From Plantibacter sp. ME-Dv--P-122b (GTDB lineage: Bacteria > Actinomycetota > Actinomycetes > Actinomycetales > Microbacteriaceae), in NCBI RefSeq assembly GCF_030209375.1, contig NZ_JARVSC010000001.1, forward strand, positions 1-64,000: 64,000 nucleotides of DNA. The letters are read 5' to 3'. A program made the position numbers and the translations under genes. The notes beneath the pieces were generated by a model. The model did no database searches, was not told where the DNA came from, and worked only from the letters and a program-made list of their open reading frames with translations. Below are positions 25,335-33,577 of this stretch, piece after piece (the first letter of the stretch is position 1; the number at the start of each line of letters is the position of its first letter).

Positions 25335-25384
25335 CGGCCCGAGCCGTCGGGCCGGACCGCGCCCGGTCGCTGAGCTCACCTCTT

Positions 25385-25447
25385 CCGGTCACTGAGCTTG
25401 TCGAAGTGCCCACGGGTGACGTGGCCCTTCGACAGGCTCAGGGACCG
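25385..25447. repeat. CTGAGCTTGTCGAAG-family inverted pair between convergent genes
   Basis: CCGGTCACTGAGCTTGTCGA (25385-25404) faces CCCTTCGACAGGCTCAGGGA (25424-25443), forming a long imperfect stem. A partial third copy lies at 25363-25376. It stands between the ABC ATPase stop and the MHS stop, so a bidirectional terminator role is likely. Confidence 0.8.
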
Positions 25448-25455
25448 AGGACGCG

Positions 25456-26820
25456 TCAGCCGCGCTGCTTGCGCGGCAGGGTCTCCGGGAGGAACGCGAT
25501 CCCGACGATGCCGATCGCGCTGAGCGCCAGCAGGTACGCCGCCACCAACCACGGTGCACCACCGCTCGCGGCCACGAGCGCGGTCGCGACGAGCGGGACC
25601 GTCCCGCCGACGAGGGCGGCCGGGATCTCGCGGGAGAGCGCGATACCGCTCCAGCGCATCGAGGTCGGGAAGATCTCGGCGAGCAGCGCGCCCGAGGTGC
25701 CGATGGTCGCACCCTGGATGACCGCCAGGCCGAGGATGAGGCCCAGGGCGACGATGACCGATTGCTCCGTGTTGTAGAGCAGGAACATCGGGAACGCGTA
25801 GAGGACACCGAAGATCGCGGCGCCCATGAGGACGGGCTTGCGACCGATGCGGTCGGCGAGGCGACCGAACAGCAGCGCCGTGGGGATGGTCAGGACCTCG
25901 GCGACGATGAGGCCGATGAGCGCCTCCGTCGGGTTCACGCTCAGCGTGCCCGTGACGTACGACAGCGAGAACACCTGCACGACGTAGACCCACGGCAGCG
26001 CGAACGCGAAGAGCCCCATGCCGCAGAGGATCACCCGCCAGTGCGAGCGGATGGCGCCGGCCAGCGGTGCCGAGGTGACGGCGCCGCGCTCCTCGGCGCT
26101 CTCGAACGCCTTCGTCTCCTTGACCCGAAGACGGAAGTACAGCGCGAAGGCGACGATGACGACGCTCGCGAGGAACGGGATCCGCCAGCCCCAGCTCTGG
26201 AACTGCTCGATCGGCAGGGTGCTCACCACGGCGAAGACGGTGGTCGCGAGCGCCATGCCCACGTACACGGAGGCGCCGGGGAACGACGCGGCGAACGCAC
26301 GGTGCTTCACGTCGGCGGACTCGCTCGCCATCGTGATCGCGCCGGCGAACTCAGCGCCCGAGCCCATGCCCTGGAAGATCCGCAGCACGATGAGCAGGAT
26401 CGGAGCCCAGATGCCGATGGCCTCGGCGGTGGGGAGGAGGCCGATGAAGGTGGTCGCGACACCCATGAAGAGGAGGGTGATGAGCAGCGTCGGTTTGCGC
26501 CCGAGCTTGTCGCCGTAGTGGGCGAAGATGAGGCCGCCGATCGGGCGGGCACCGAAGCCCACCGCGAAGCCGGCGAACGCGCCGAGCAGGCCGGCGAGGT
26601 CGCCCGCGCCGGGGAAGAACAGCGGCGCGAACACGAGCGCGGAGGCCAGCCCGTAGAGGGTGAAGTCGTACCACTCGATGACGGTTCCGACCGAGCTGGC
26701 GAGGATGGCGCGGCGGCGCTGCACCCGGGAGTCGAGGCCGTCGCGATCGATGTCGCTCTGGCCTGCGGTGGTGGTGTCGGATCCGCGTGGGTCGCTCTCG
26801 CGCGCGCTCTGGATGGCCAT
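25456..26820 (-). CDS. MHS-family MFS transporter
   Basis: 454 residues, twelve helices. Marks of the metabolite:H+ symporter group are GTVIEWYDFTLYGLASALVFAPLFFP near the N-terminus, GARPIGGLIFAHYGDKLGRK (motif A), and RIFQGMGSGAEFAGA. Relatives import shikimate, proline/betaine, citrate or 2-oxoglutarate. ATG 26820 (MAIQSARESD) has AAGGAG at good spacing, so the start at 26844 is rejected. The substrate cannot be fixed; its position beside the hydantoin-type operon may be coincidental as it is on the opposite strand. Confidence 0.93.
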   Translation of the reverse strand: MAIQSARESDPRGSDTTTAGQSDIDRDGLDSRVQRRRAILASSVGTVIEWYDFTLYGLASALVFAPLFFPGAGDLAGLLGAFAGFAVGFGARPIGGLIFAHYGDKLGRKPTLLITLLFMGVATTFIGLLPTAEAIGIWAPILLIVLRIFQGMGSGAEFAGAITMASESADVKHRAFAASFPGASVYVGMALATTVFAVVSTLPIEQFQSWGWRIPFLASVVIVAFALYFRLRVKETKAFESAEERGAVTSAPLAGAIRSHWRVILCGMGLFAFALPWVYVVQVFSLSYVTGTLSVNPTEALIGLIVAEVLTIPTALLFGRLADRIGRKPVLMGAAIFGVLYAFPMFLLYNTEQSVIVALGLILGLAVIQGATIGTSGALLAEIFPTSMRWSGIALSREIPAALVGGTVPLVATALVAASGGAPWLVAAYLLALSAIGIVGIAFLPETLPRKQRG

Positions 26821-26984
26821 GGCACTCCTTCGTGTTGGGCGCACCCGGACGGCCGGGACGCCTGACGAGGTTACCGGCCGTCCGAAGGTTCAGCCCATGT
26901 GTGGTCGCCACACTCCACCGGTGTTCCGGTGCGTCGGGAGCACACGGGGTGGGGCGCCCGAGGCTGGCCCCCCCGGACCGGTGG

Positions 26985-27039
26985 CTGTGCCCATCTCCGG
27001 TCACTGTGCCCATCTCCGGTCACTGAGCTTGTCGAAGTG
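26985..27039. repeat. 19-bp tandem pair plus CTGAGCTTGTCGAAG half-repeat
   Basis: CTGTGCCCATCTCCGGTCA is present at 26985-27003 and 27004-27022. The second copy runs into CCGGTCACTGAGCTTGTCGA (27016-27035). This lies in the 260-bp gap 26821-27080, which shows no gene. Confidence 0.8.
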
Positions 27040-27080
27040 CAGACGGCCAACCTGCCCGTCCGCAGTCCCGGGGGCGCTCG

Positions 27081-28079
27081 CTACAGCGCCTTCGACTCGC
27101 GGAGGATCCCGGCGAGCGTCTCCATCTGCTTCGCCTGCGACGTGTAGTCGAGGGCGGCGGTGTTCCAGGAGTGGATCTGACCGGCGACGAGTGCCGGGTG
27201 CGAGGCGAAGGTCGCCTGCGCCTCGAGGTCGCTTTGCTGGAAGCCCTCGACGTTGACGAGCAGGACGTCACCGGTCATCGCCTGGCCCGCGTTCTCCCAG
27301 CTGTAGATGTCCCAGTAGTAGTAGCCGTCCGGGTTCGCGTTCGTGTACGTCACGCCGAGTTCGCTGTACAGCTCGGTCTCCGGCTCGTCCTGCGGCTTGA
27401 CGACGTAGATGCCGCTCGCGTCCGCGTACATCTGCGTGACCTCGAGGTCGGTCTCCTTCGCCGCGGCCGTCAGGTCTGCCGCTGCGGCGTCGTACTTCTC
27501 CTTCGCCGCGGCGATGGTGTCCTCGTCGGCTCCGAGCGCCTCGGACAGCTTGTTGAGCGAGGCGATGACGTCGGCACCCTTGCCGCCGACCTTGATGGCG
27601 ACGACCGGAGCGATCTTCTCCAGCTGCTCCTGCTGCTCGACGTCGGCGACACCGTAGTACGGACCCTTGAGGTCGAGCGTGCCGTCGCGGTCGGTCGGGT
27701 AGATCCCGGTCACGATGAGGTCTGGTGCCGCCTCGGCGAGTGCCTCGAGGTCGATCTCGCCGTAGCTGTTGCCGACGATGGCCGTGTCGCCGAGGTCGTA
27801 GTCCGAGAACCGCTTGTCGGTGGCGACGTCGACGCGACCGAAGACCGCGACGGGGTCGATACCGTTGCCGTGCAGGCCGAGCGCGTAGTCGGCGAAGCTC
27901 GCGACGCGCTTCGGCTGCTCATCGAGCTTGACCGTGGTGCCGGTGTCGTCGGTGTAGCTCCAGGCGCCGCTGCTGTCGGCGTCGGATGCGGCGGTGGGGG
28001 AGCAGCCGGCGAGGCCGACCAGGGCGAGTGCCGGCACGAGTACGAGTGCGGCGCGGCGGAGGCGTAAAGAGATCGTCAT
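27081..28079 (-). CDS. iron-siderophore ABC transporter binding lipoprotein
   Basis: 332 residues with signal peptide and lipobox LAGC (Cys26). The periplasmic-binding fold of class III (FecB/FepB type) is seen in KRVASFADYALGLHGNGIDPVAVFG and the strand-helix order. Expected substrate: a ferric siderophore. An iron box covers its -10 element (28085-28103; TACCCT seven bases before ATG 28079), so it should be derepressed in low iron by a DtxR/IdeR-type regulator. It is downstream of the permease-ATPase genes but has its own promoter. Confidence 0.93.
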   Translation of the reverse strand: MTISLRLRRAALVLVPALALVGLAGCSPTAASDADSSGAWSYTDDTGTTVKLDEQPKRVASFADYALGLHGNGIDPVAVFGRVDVATDKRFSDYDLGDTAIVGNSYGEIDLEALAEAAPDLIVTGIYPTDRDGTLDLKGPYYGVADVEQQEQLEKIAPVVAIKVGGKGADVIASLNKLSEALGADEDTIAAAKEKYDAAAADLTAAAKETDLEVTQMYADASGIYVVKPQDEPETELYSELGVTYTNANPDGYYYWDIYSWENAGQAMTGDVLLVNVEGFQQSDLEAQATFASHPALVAGQIHSWNTAALDYTSQAKQMETLAGILRESKAL

Positions 28080-28084
28080 GATAC

Positions 28085-28103
28085 TTAGGGTAGCCGAACC
28101 TAA
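28085..28103 (-). promoter_or_regulatory. DtxR/IdeR-type iron box, binding-protein gene
   Basis: TTAGGGTAGCCGAACCTAA matches the 19-bp consensus TTAGGTTAGSCTAACCTAA at 16 positions. It starts six bases upstream of the ATG at 28079 and overlaps the -10, which suits Fe(II)-dependent repression. Confidence 0.88.
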
Positions 28104-28139
28104 GTCACGAAACGATATCGGAATGCCCGATCGCCCGGA

Positions 28140-28991
28140 TCACTCCGCGTCGAGGGTGATCGCGTCGTCGGGGTCGACGGGCACGATGAGTGGCGAACCG
28201 CTGCTCGGGTCGGGGATGACGATCGCGTCGAGGTCGAAGGCCTCGCGGAGCACGGCCGGGGTGAGGACCTCCCAGGGCGTGCCGTCGGCGATGACCCTGC
28301 CGCCGCCCACGACGACGAGCCGGTCGGAGTATCTTCCGGCGAGCGTGAGGTCGTGCAAGACCATGACCACCGTGGCGCCACGCTCGCGGTTGATCGACCG
28401 CACGAGTCGGAGGACGTCGAGCTGGTGGCTGAGGTCGAGGAAGGTCGTCGGCTCGTCGAGCAGGATCGTGGGGGCCCGCTGCGCGAGCACCAGGGCGATC
28501 CAGGCCCGCTGCAGCTGCCCGCCCGACAGGGAGGCCGTGTCGCGGTCGGCGAGGGTCTCGAGACCGGTGGCGGCGAGGGCCTCGTCGACGGCGATCGTGT
28601 CGGCGGGCGTCCACGGCTTGAGGAGGCTCTGGTGCGGGTGCCGCCCCCGCGAGACGAGGTCGCGGACGGTCGTCGCCGACGGCGTCAGCGGCTTCTGCGG
28701 CAGGATCGCCAGGCGGCGCGCGACCTCGCGGGTCGGGATCGACCGCACGCCGCGACCGTCGAGTTCGACCGTGCCGGCGGTCGGGGTGAGCAGGCGACCG
28801 AACGCCTTCAGTAGGGTCGACTTGCCGCAACCGTTGGCGCCGATGAGGGTCGTGACTTCGCCCGTCTCGATGCGGAGGTCGAGCCCCTCGAAGACCACCG
28901 TCTGGTCGTAGGCCAGGGAGACGCCCCGCGCCTCGAGGGCGGGCATCGGCCGTTCCTTCACGAGCGAGGGGGTCGTGGCGGGGTCGGTCAT
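28140..28991 (-). CDS. iron-siderophore ABC transporter ATPase
   Basis: 283 residues: Walker A GANGCGKST (51-59), Q-loop LPQKPLTPS, signature LSGGQLQRAW (about 153), Walker B TILLDEPTTFLD, and H-loop VLHDL. This is the FecE/FepC type. ATG 28991 overlaps the upstream permease stop (ATGA); an internal ATG at codon 16 is an alternative. Third gene of the unit read from 31050 down. Confidence 0.94.
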   Translation of the reverse strand: MTDPATTPSLVKERPMPALEARGVSLAYDQTVVFEGLDLRIETGEVTTLIGANGCGKSTLLKAFGRLLTPTAGTVELDGRGVRSIPTREVARRLAILPQKPLTPSATTVRDLVSRGRHPHQSLLKPWTPADTIAVDEALAATGLETLADRDTASLSGGQLQRAWIALVLAQRAPTILLDEPTTFLDLSHQLDVLRLVRSINRERGATVVMVLHDLTLAGRYSDRLVVVGGGRVIADGTPWEVLTPAVLREAFDLDAIVIPDPSSGSPLIVPVDPDDAITLDAE

Positions 28992-30043
28992 GCGGAGGTC
29001 TCCCGTTCCTTGCGGCGCGTCAGCAACCAGATGAGATAGGGCGCGCCGACGATCGCGGTGATGATGCCCACCGGGATCTCCCCCGGCAGGACGCCGCGGA
29101 CGAGTGCGTCGCCGCCCGTCACGATGACGGCGCCGAGCAGCGCGGAGGCGAGCAGCGGCGGGCGGCCGGTGCGGGCGAGGCGGCGGGCGATCTGCGGTGC
29201 GACGAAGGCGACGAACTCGATCGGCCCTGCCGCGGACACGGCTGCGGCGACGAGCAGGACCGCGCACGCGATGACGACGATCCGGTGCCGCTGGACCGCG
29301 ACGCCCAAGCCGGTCGACAGCTCGTCGCCGAGCTGGCTGATGTCGAGGCTGCTCGTCTGCAGGACCGCGATCGGCGTCAGGATCACCAGCGCGACGAGCA
29401 CCGGCCACACGCTCGACCAGGAGATGCCCGAGAGGCTGCCGACGAGCCACTGCGCCGCCGCGGCCGCCTCGGTGATCTGCGCCCGGGCGATGAGGTAGCT
29501 CGTGATGCCGCCGAGCGTCGCGGTGGCACCGATGCCGATGAGGATGAGTCGGAAGCTGTCGACCCCGCCGCGCCAGGACAGCGCGTAGACGGCGGCGGAG
29601 GTGACGAGCGCGCCGATCGCGGCCATGGCGGGCAGGCCGAGACTGAGCGCGCCGGCGCCGACGGAGTAGCTGCCACCGACGAGGACGATCGCGGCCACGG
29701 CCCCGAGCGCGGCACCCGAGGTGACACCGAGGATGTCCGGGGTGGCGAGCGGGTTGCGTGCGAAGGTCTGGGTGAGGGCGCCGGCGAGTCCGAGGGACGC
29801 ACCGACGAGGAGACCGCCGACGACCCGGGGGAGGCGGAGCTCGAACACGATGAGTTCCTGGCCACCGGTCCCGCCGCCGAGCAGGGTGGTGATGACGTCG
29901 GGGATCGTCAGAGACGACGAACCGGCCACGATCCCGAGCAGGGCGAACGCCAGCGCGACGACGAGGCAGGCGATCGTGACGCCGACGACCCGCCCTCGCC
30001 ACAGCCGGCCGAAGAAGCGGCTGCCCTCCCGCACGGCGCTCAC
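28988..30043 (-). CDS. iron-siderophore ABC permease (FecD/FepG type)
   Basis: 351 residues, about ten helices, FecCD family: LRLPRVVGGLLVGASLGLAGALTQTFARNPLATPDILGVTSGA is the conserved first third, and GPIEFVAFVAPQIARRL the cytoplasmic coupling segment. GTG 30043 overlaps the preceding permease stop (GTGA). It forms a heterodimer with the next protein in the membrane. Confidence 0.93.
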   Translation of the reverse strand: MSAVREGSRFFGRLWRGRVVGVTIACLVVALAFALLGIVAGSSSLTIPDVITTLLGGGTGGQELIVFELRLPRVVGGLLVGASLGLAGALTQTFARNPLATPDILGVTSGAALGAVAAIVLVGGSYSVGAGALSLGLPAMAAIGALVTSAAVYALSWRGGVDSFRLILIGIGATATLGGITSYLIARAQITEAAAAAQWLVGSLSGISWSSVWPVLVALVILTPIAVLQTSSLDISQLGDELSTGLGVAVQRHRIVVIACAVLLVAAAVSAAGPIEFVAFVAPQIARRLARTGRPPLLASALLGAVIVTGGDALVRGVLPGEIPVGIITAIVGAPYLIWLLTRRKERETSA

Positions 30044-31050
30044 AGCTCCGCCATCCGTCCGCGGCGCACGATGGCGATGAAGGCGACCCCACCCGCGACG
30101 GTGAGGACGACGCCCACGGGCACCTCGGCGGTGCCACCGATGAGTCGACCGATCACGTCGCACGCGAGCAGCACGCTCCCGCCGACGAGTCCCGAGGCGG
30201 GGAGGAGCCAGCCGTGATGCCCGCCGACGAGTGTGCGGGCGATGTGCGGGGCCGTGAGTCCGACGAACGCGATCGGGCCGGTCAGGGCCACGGCGGCCGC
30301 CGTGAGCAGGGTGATCGCCGCGAGTCCGACGAGTCGCGCCCGGATGAGGTTCTCGCCGAGGCCGTTCGCGAGTTCGGTCCCGAGTGCCAGGGCGTTCAGC
30401 GAGCGGATGTTGGCGACCGCGAACACGAGGCCGAGTCCGGCGAAGACGAGGGCCGCGTCGACGCCCGTGAGCGATCGGCCGGACAGCGAACCGACCACCC
30501 AGATGCGATAGGCGGCGAGGGTCGTCTCGTCGGAGAGGACGAGGTACGAGGTCAGGGCGACGAGGAGGGCCGAGACGGCGGTGCCGGCGATCGCGAGCGG
30601 GACGGGACTCGACAGTCCGCGGCCGAGCGCGGCGACGGCGAACACGATGACGCTGGCCACGGTGGCGCCGAGCAGGGCGAGCCAGAGGGTCGTGACCACC
30701 GAGCTCGTGCCGAGCACGTAGACCCCGACGACGACCGCGAGGCTCGCTCCGGCGGAGACGCCGAACAGGCCGGGGTCGGCGAGCGGGTTGCGGGTCTGCC
30801 CCTGCATGACGGCACCGGCGATCCCGAGGCAGACGCCGACGAGGACGCCGAGCACCGTGCGCGGCACCCGCGACCCCCAGACGACGGCGCCGGTGTCCTG
30901 GGCGGGGTCGAACAGGGCGGTGAGCACGGCCACCGGACTGATGAGGTTGCTGCCGAGCATCAGACTCGCGAGGGCGGTGACGATGAGCGCGGCGGCCAGG
31001 GTGCCGACGGCGAGCGCGCGTCTCGATCGGAGGAGGGTCGCGCTGCGCAT
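30040..31050 (-). CDS. iron-siderophore ABC permease (FecC/FepD type)
   Basis: 336 residues, FecCD family, with RVPRTVLGVLVGVCLGIAGAVMQGQTRNPLADPGLFGVSAGA and GPIAFVGLTAPHIARTL. First gene of the permease-permease-ATPase unit. ATG 31050 lies six bases after TAGGCT, so the mRNA is probably leaderless; an iron box overlaps the promoter (31055-31073). Confidence 0.94.
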   Translation of the reverse strand: MRSATLLRSRRALAVGTLAAALIVTALASLMLGSNLISPVAVLTALFDPAQDTGAVVWGSRVPRTVLGVLVGVCLGIAGAVMQGQTRNPLADPGLFGVSAGASLAVVVGVYVLGTSSVVTTLWLALLGATVASVIVFAVAALGRGLSSPVPLAIAGTAVSALLVALTSYLVLSDETTLAAYRIWVVGSLSGRSLTGVDAALVFAGLGLVFAVANIRSLNALALGTELANGLGENLIRARLVGLAAITLLTAAAVALTGPIAFVGLTAPHIARTLVGGHHGWLLPASGLVGGSVLLACDVIGRLIGGTAEVPVGVVLTVAGGVAFIAIVRRGRMAEL

Positions 31051-31054
31051 AAAG

Positions 31055-31073
31055 TAAGCCTAGCCTCACCTAT
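31055..31073 (-). promoter_or_regulatory. DtxR/IdeR-type iron box, permease operon
   Basis: TAAGCCTAGCCTCACCTAT fits 14 of 19 positions of the iron-box consensus, including the AGCCT centre. It begins five bases upstream of the permease ATG and covers its -10 (TAGGCT on the minus strand). Confidence 0.75.
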
Positions 31074-31219
31074 CCCGGTCGCGATGCACACCCGCCATCG
31101 GCGGTGACGGACGGGCGATCCATGGAACGGCGTGGGAGGTGTGGGGTTCGCACATGGGTTGGGCCTCCATCGCCCGATACCGTTGACCGGTACGGAGTAC
31201 AGCGATCAGGAGGACACGC

Positions 31220-32494
31220 ATGGCCGAGCAGCCGTCGACCGGAGCCGACATCGAAGCGGTCCTCGCCGCCACGGAACGACTCAACGTCCCGCCCGGCTCG
31301 CTCGAGGGCGTCGTGGTCCTCGACCTCTCCCGCGTCCTCGCCGGCCCCTACGCGGCGGCGATGCTGGCCGACCTCGGCGCGACCGTCATCAAGATCGAGA
31401 ACCCGAACGATCCCGACGTCTCCCGGGGCTTCCCGCCCTACCTGCGCGACGGTGACGAGGAGTTCAGCGGTTACTACGGCCAGTACAACCGCGGCAAGTT
31501 CGGTCTCGCGCTCGACCTCGCGAGTGATGCCGGCAAGGAGGTGCTGCGCGACCTCGTCGCGAGTGCCGACATCCTCGTCGAGAACTTCCGCCCGGGGACC
31601 ATGGCGAAGCTCGGCCTGCCGTACGAGGCGCTCGCCGCCATCAACCCGAAACTCGTGTACACCGCGATCTCCGGTTACGGACAGACGGGCTCCCGGAGCC
31701 GTCGCCCGGCGTTCGACAACACGGCCCAGGCCGCCGGTGGGCTCTGGTCCATGAACGGCTACGCGGATCAGCCGCCCGTGCGCGTCGGCGTCACGATCGG
31801 CGACCTCTCCGCGACGATGTTCGGCGTCATCGGTACCCTCGCCGCCCTCCGCCACGCCGAGCGCACCGGCGTCGGTCAGCTCGTCGACGTCGCCCAGGTC
31901 GACAGCATCATCGCGATGACCGAGACCGCCGTCGTCGACTACACCGTCGACGGAACCGTCGCCTCGCCATCCGGCAATGAACACGCCTGGGTGCGGCCCT
32001 ACGAATTGTTCCCCTGCGCCGACGGCCAGGTGTTCTTCGGCGCGTACACCGACAAGCTCTGGAAGGCGAGCTGCGAGCTGTTCGGCACGCCCGAGGCGAT
32101 CGCCGACCCTGAGATCGACACCATGCGCAAGCGTTTCGATGAGGAGGTCTACGCCCGTCGGGTGAAGCCGCTCGTCGTCTCCTGGTTCGCGGACCGCACC
32201 CGCGCCGAGCTCGAGGAGCTGGCCGGCGACGTCGTGCCGCTCACCGCCGTGAAGACCATCGGCGAGGTCGTCGAGGACCCCGGGACCGCCGAGCGCGAGA
32301 TGGTCGTCGAGGCCGACTACGGTGCCTTCGGCACCCTCCGCTCCTTCGGCCAGCCGATCAAACTGAGCGCGACCCCCGCGACCACCGACCGACCAGCGAA
32401 TCACATGGGCGAACACGCGGACGACGTGCTCACGGCACTCGCCGGGTACGACGCCGACCGCATCGCCGCGTTGCGTTCCGACGGGGTGATCTGA
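31220..32494 (+). CDS. CaiB/BaiF (type III) CoA-transferase
   Basis: 424 residues of the family III CoA-transferases: VVLDLSRVLAGPYAAAMLADLGATVIKIEN, then DNPRGK-type YNRGKFGLALDL and ILVENFRPGTMAKLGL. The Asp in RRPAFDNTAQA (about residue 161) fits the family catalytic Asp. AGGAGG precedes ATG 31220. These enzymes move CoA between carboxylic acids. It is followed by a mesaconyl-CoA hydratase-like gene, suggesting activation and hydration of a branched dicarboxylate. Its last codons lie in a 72-bp-period duplication. The 140-bp gap upstream holds no gene. Confidence 0.94.
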   Translation: MAEQPSTGADIEAVLAATERLNVPPGSLEGVVVLDLSRVLAGPYAAAMLADLGATVIKIENPNDPDVSRGFPPYLRDGDEEFSGYYGQYNRGKFGLALDLASDAGKEVLRDLVASADILVENFRPGTMAKLGLPYEALAAINPKLVYTAISGYGQTGSRSRRPAFDNTAQAAGGLWSMNGYADQPPVRVGVTIGDLSATMFGVIGTLAALRHAERTGVGQLVDVAQVDSIIAMTETAVVDYTVDGTVASPSGNEHAWVRPYELFPCADGQVFFGAYTDKLWKASCELFGTPEAIADPEIDTMRKRFDEEVYARRVKPLVVSWFADRTRAELEELAGDVVPLTAVKTIGEVVEDPGTAEREMVVEADYGAFGTLRSFGQPIKLSATPATTDRPANHMGEHADDVLTALAGYDADRIAALRSDGVI

Positions 32495-32593
32495 GTGGGA
32501 GCCGTGGAACGGACAGAGCAGCCTGCCGGGCGGATCGCCGCGTTGCGGTCCGACGGGGTGATCTGAGTGGGAGTCGTGGAGCGGTCAGAGCAG
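32462..32593. repeat. 72-bp-period tandem duplication at a gene junction
   Basis: The 60-base segments 32462-32521 and 32534-32593 agree at 56 positions, separated by a 12-base spacer. Each contains the end of the CoA-transferase frame (RIAALRSDGVI, TGA), the joined GTG and the start of the dehydratase (VG-VER-EQ). Mismatches show that this is a true old duplication and not an assembly echo. Confidence 0.95.
32495..32566 (+). other. chimeric bridging mini-ORF (23 aa)
   Basis: GTG at 32495 follows the CoA-transferase TGA without a gap. The frame reads VGAVERTEQ (start of the dehydratase) and ends RIAALRSDGVI (end of the transferase), with a TGA directly before the dehydratase GTG at 32567. 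It is exactly one repeat period. It passes ribosomes from one gene to the next; independent function is unknown. Confidence 0.6.
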
Positions 32594-33424
32594 CTCGATC
32601 TGCGCCCCGCCTCCTGGTACCGCAGCACCTTCGCCCCCGCGGCACCGGAACCGGTCGTGGGCGAGGAGCTCCCCGCCGGCTGGGAGGGCGTCCACTTCCC
32701 GTTCGAGACGCCGTTCGCGCAGCTCCGCGAGGACGGCTCGCCGGCGGAGGACGGCGTGCTGCCGACCATCGACCTGCCGCGCCGCATGTACGCGGGGGAG
32801 GACACGGAGTTCCTGGCGCCGCTCCGCTCCGGCGACGTGGTGACGCAGCGCACGAGTCTCGGGTCGCTCGTCGAAAAGCAGGGGCGCGCCGGTCGACTCG
32901 TCTTCGCCGACCTCGTGCGTGAGTACCTCGTCGATGGTGAGGTCGCCGTCCGCAGCACCTGGCACGACGTGTTCCTCGAGGCGCAGCCAGCGGTGCCCTC
33001 CCCGCGGACGGCGGCGCCCGAGGTGACCGCCGAGGACGCGGTCGATCCCGACGCCGGAGCCGACTGGACCGTGACGCGATCACTCGACTCCCGGCAGCTG
33101 TTCCGCTTCTCGGCCGTGACGGGCAACACGCACCGCATCCACTACGACCGTCAGTGGGCGCGTGAGGTCGAGGGGCTCGACGACCTCCTCGTGCATGGCC
33201 CGCTCACCCGCATCCTGGTGCTCGACGCCCTCACGGCGAACGCCGGTGGTCGCCGACTCGCGTCGGTCCGTTTCCGGGCGACGGCGCCGGTGCTCGTCGA
33301 CACGGCGTTCCGCATCGCGGGGACGAACGGCCCCGAGGGCACCTCGGTCGTCGTGCGTGCCGCCGACGGTACGGTCCTCGCCTCAGCCGACGCCACCTGG
33401 CGAGCGGCACTGCACGGAGCCTGA
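32567..33424 (+). CDS. HTD2/mesaconyl-CoA hydratase-like dehydratase
   Basis: 285 residues with two hot-dog domains. The N-terminal FAS1-like domain covers about 1-135 (TFLAPLRSGDVVTQRTSL). The C-terminal domain has the motif FSAVTGNTHRIHYDRQWAREVEGLDDLLVHGPL (split here: FSAVTGN, THRIHYD, LLVHGPL) typical of HTD2 and mesaconyl-C4-CoA hydratases. With the CoA-transferase it could hydrate mesaconyl-, itaconyl- or a related CoA ester. GTG 32567, with GGGGTGAT upstream, is used as start because it follows the mini-ORF stop. A small hairpin covers its stop codon. Confidence 0.88.
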   Translation: MGVVERSEQLDLRPASWYRSTFAPAAPEPVVGEELPAGWEGVHFPFETPFAQLREDGSPAEDGVLPTIDLPRRMYAGEDTEFLAPLRSGDVVTQRTSLGSLVEKQGRAGRLVFADLVREYLVDGEVAVRSTWHDVFLEAQPAVPSPRTAAPEVTAEDAVDPDAGADWTVTRSLDSRQLFRFSAVTGNTHRIHYDRQWAREVEGLDDLLVHGPLTRILVLDALTANAGGRRLASVRFRATAPVLVDTAFRIAGTNGPEGTSVVVRAADGTVLASADATWRAALHGA

Positions 33425-33440
33425 GGGAATGCCCCTCAGG
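33420..33440 (+). terminator. hairpin over the dehydratase stop codon
   Basis: CCTGAGGG (33420-33427) pairs with CCCTCAGG (33433-33440) around AATGC. The TGA stop 33422-33424 is in the left arm. Confidence 0.5.
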
Positions 33441-33455
33441 TCACGGTGCCTTCCT

Positions 33456-33519
33456 CCGGTCACTGAGCTTGTCGAAGTGCCCACGGGGTGCACCGCCCTT
33501 CGACAGGCTCAGGGACCGG
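33456..33519. repeat. CTGAGCTTGTCGAAG-family inverted pair between convergent genes
   Basis: CCGGTCACTGAGCTTGTCGA (33456-33475) faces CCCTTCGACAGGCTCAGGGA (33496-33515). Two degenerate GGGATG-GGTGCTCAG-GACC units follow at 33519-33560. The pair sits between the converging dehydratase and ferredoxin-reductase genes. Confidence 0.8.
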
Positions 33520-33577
33520 GATGGGGTGCTCAGCGACCGGGATGCGGTGCTCAGGGACCGGGGTCGCGCCGCCCTGC

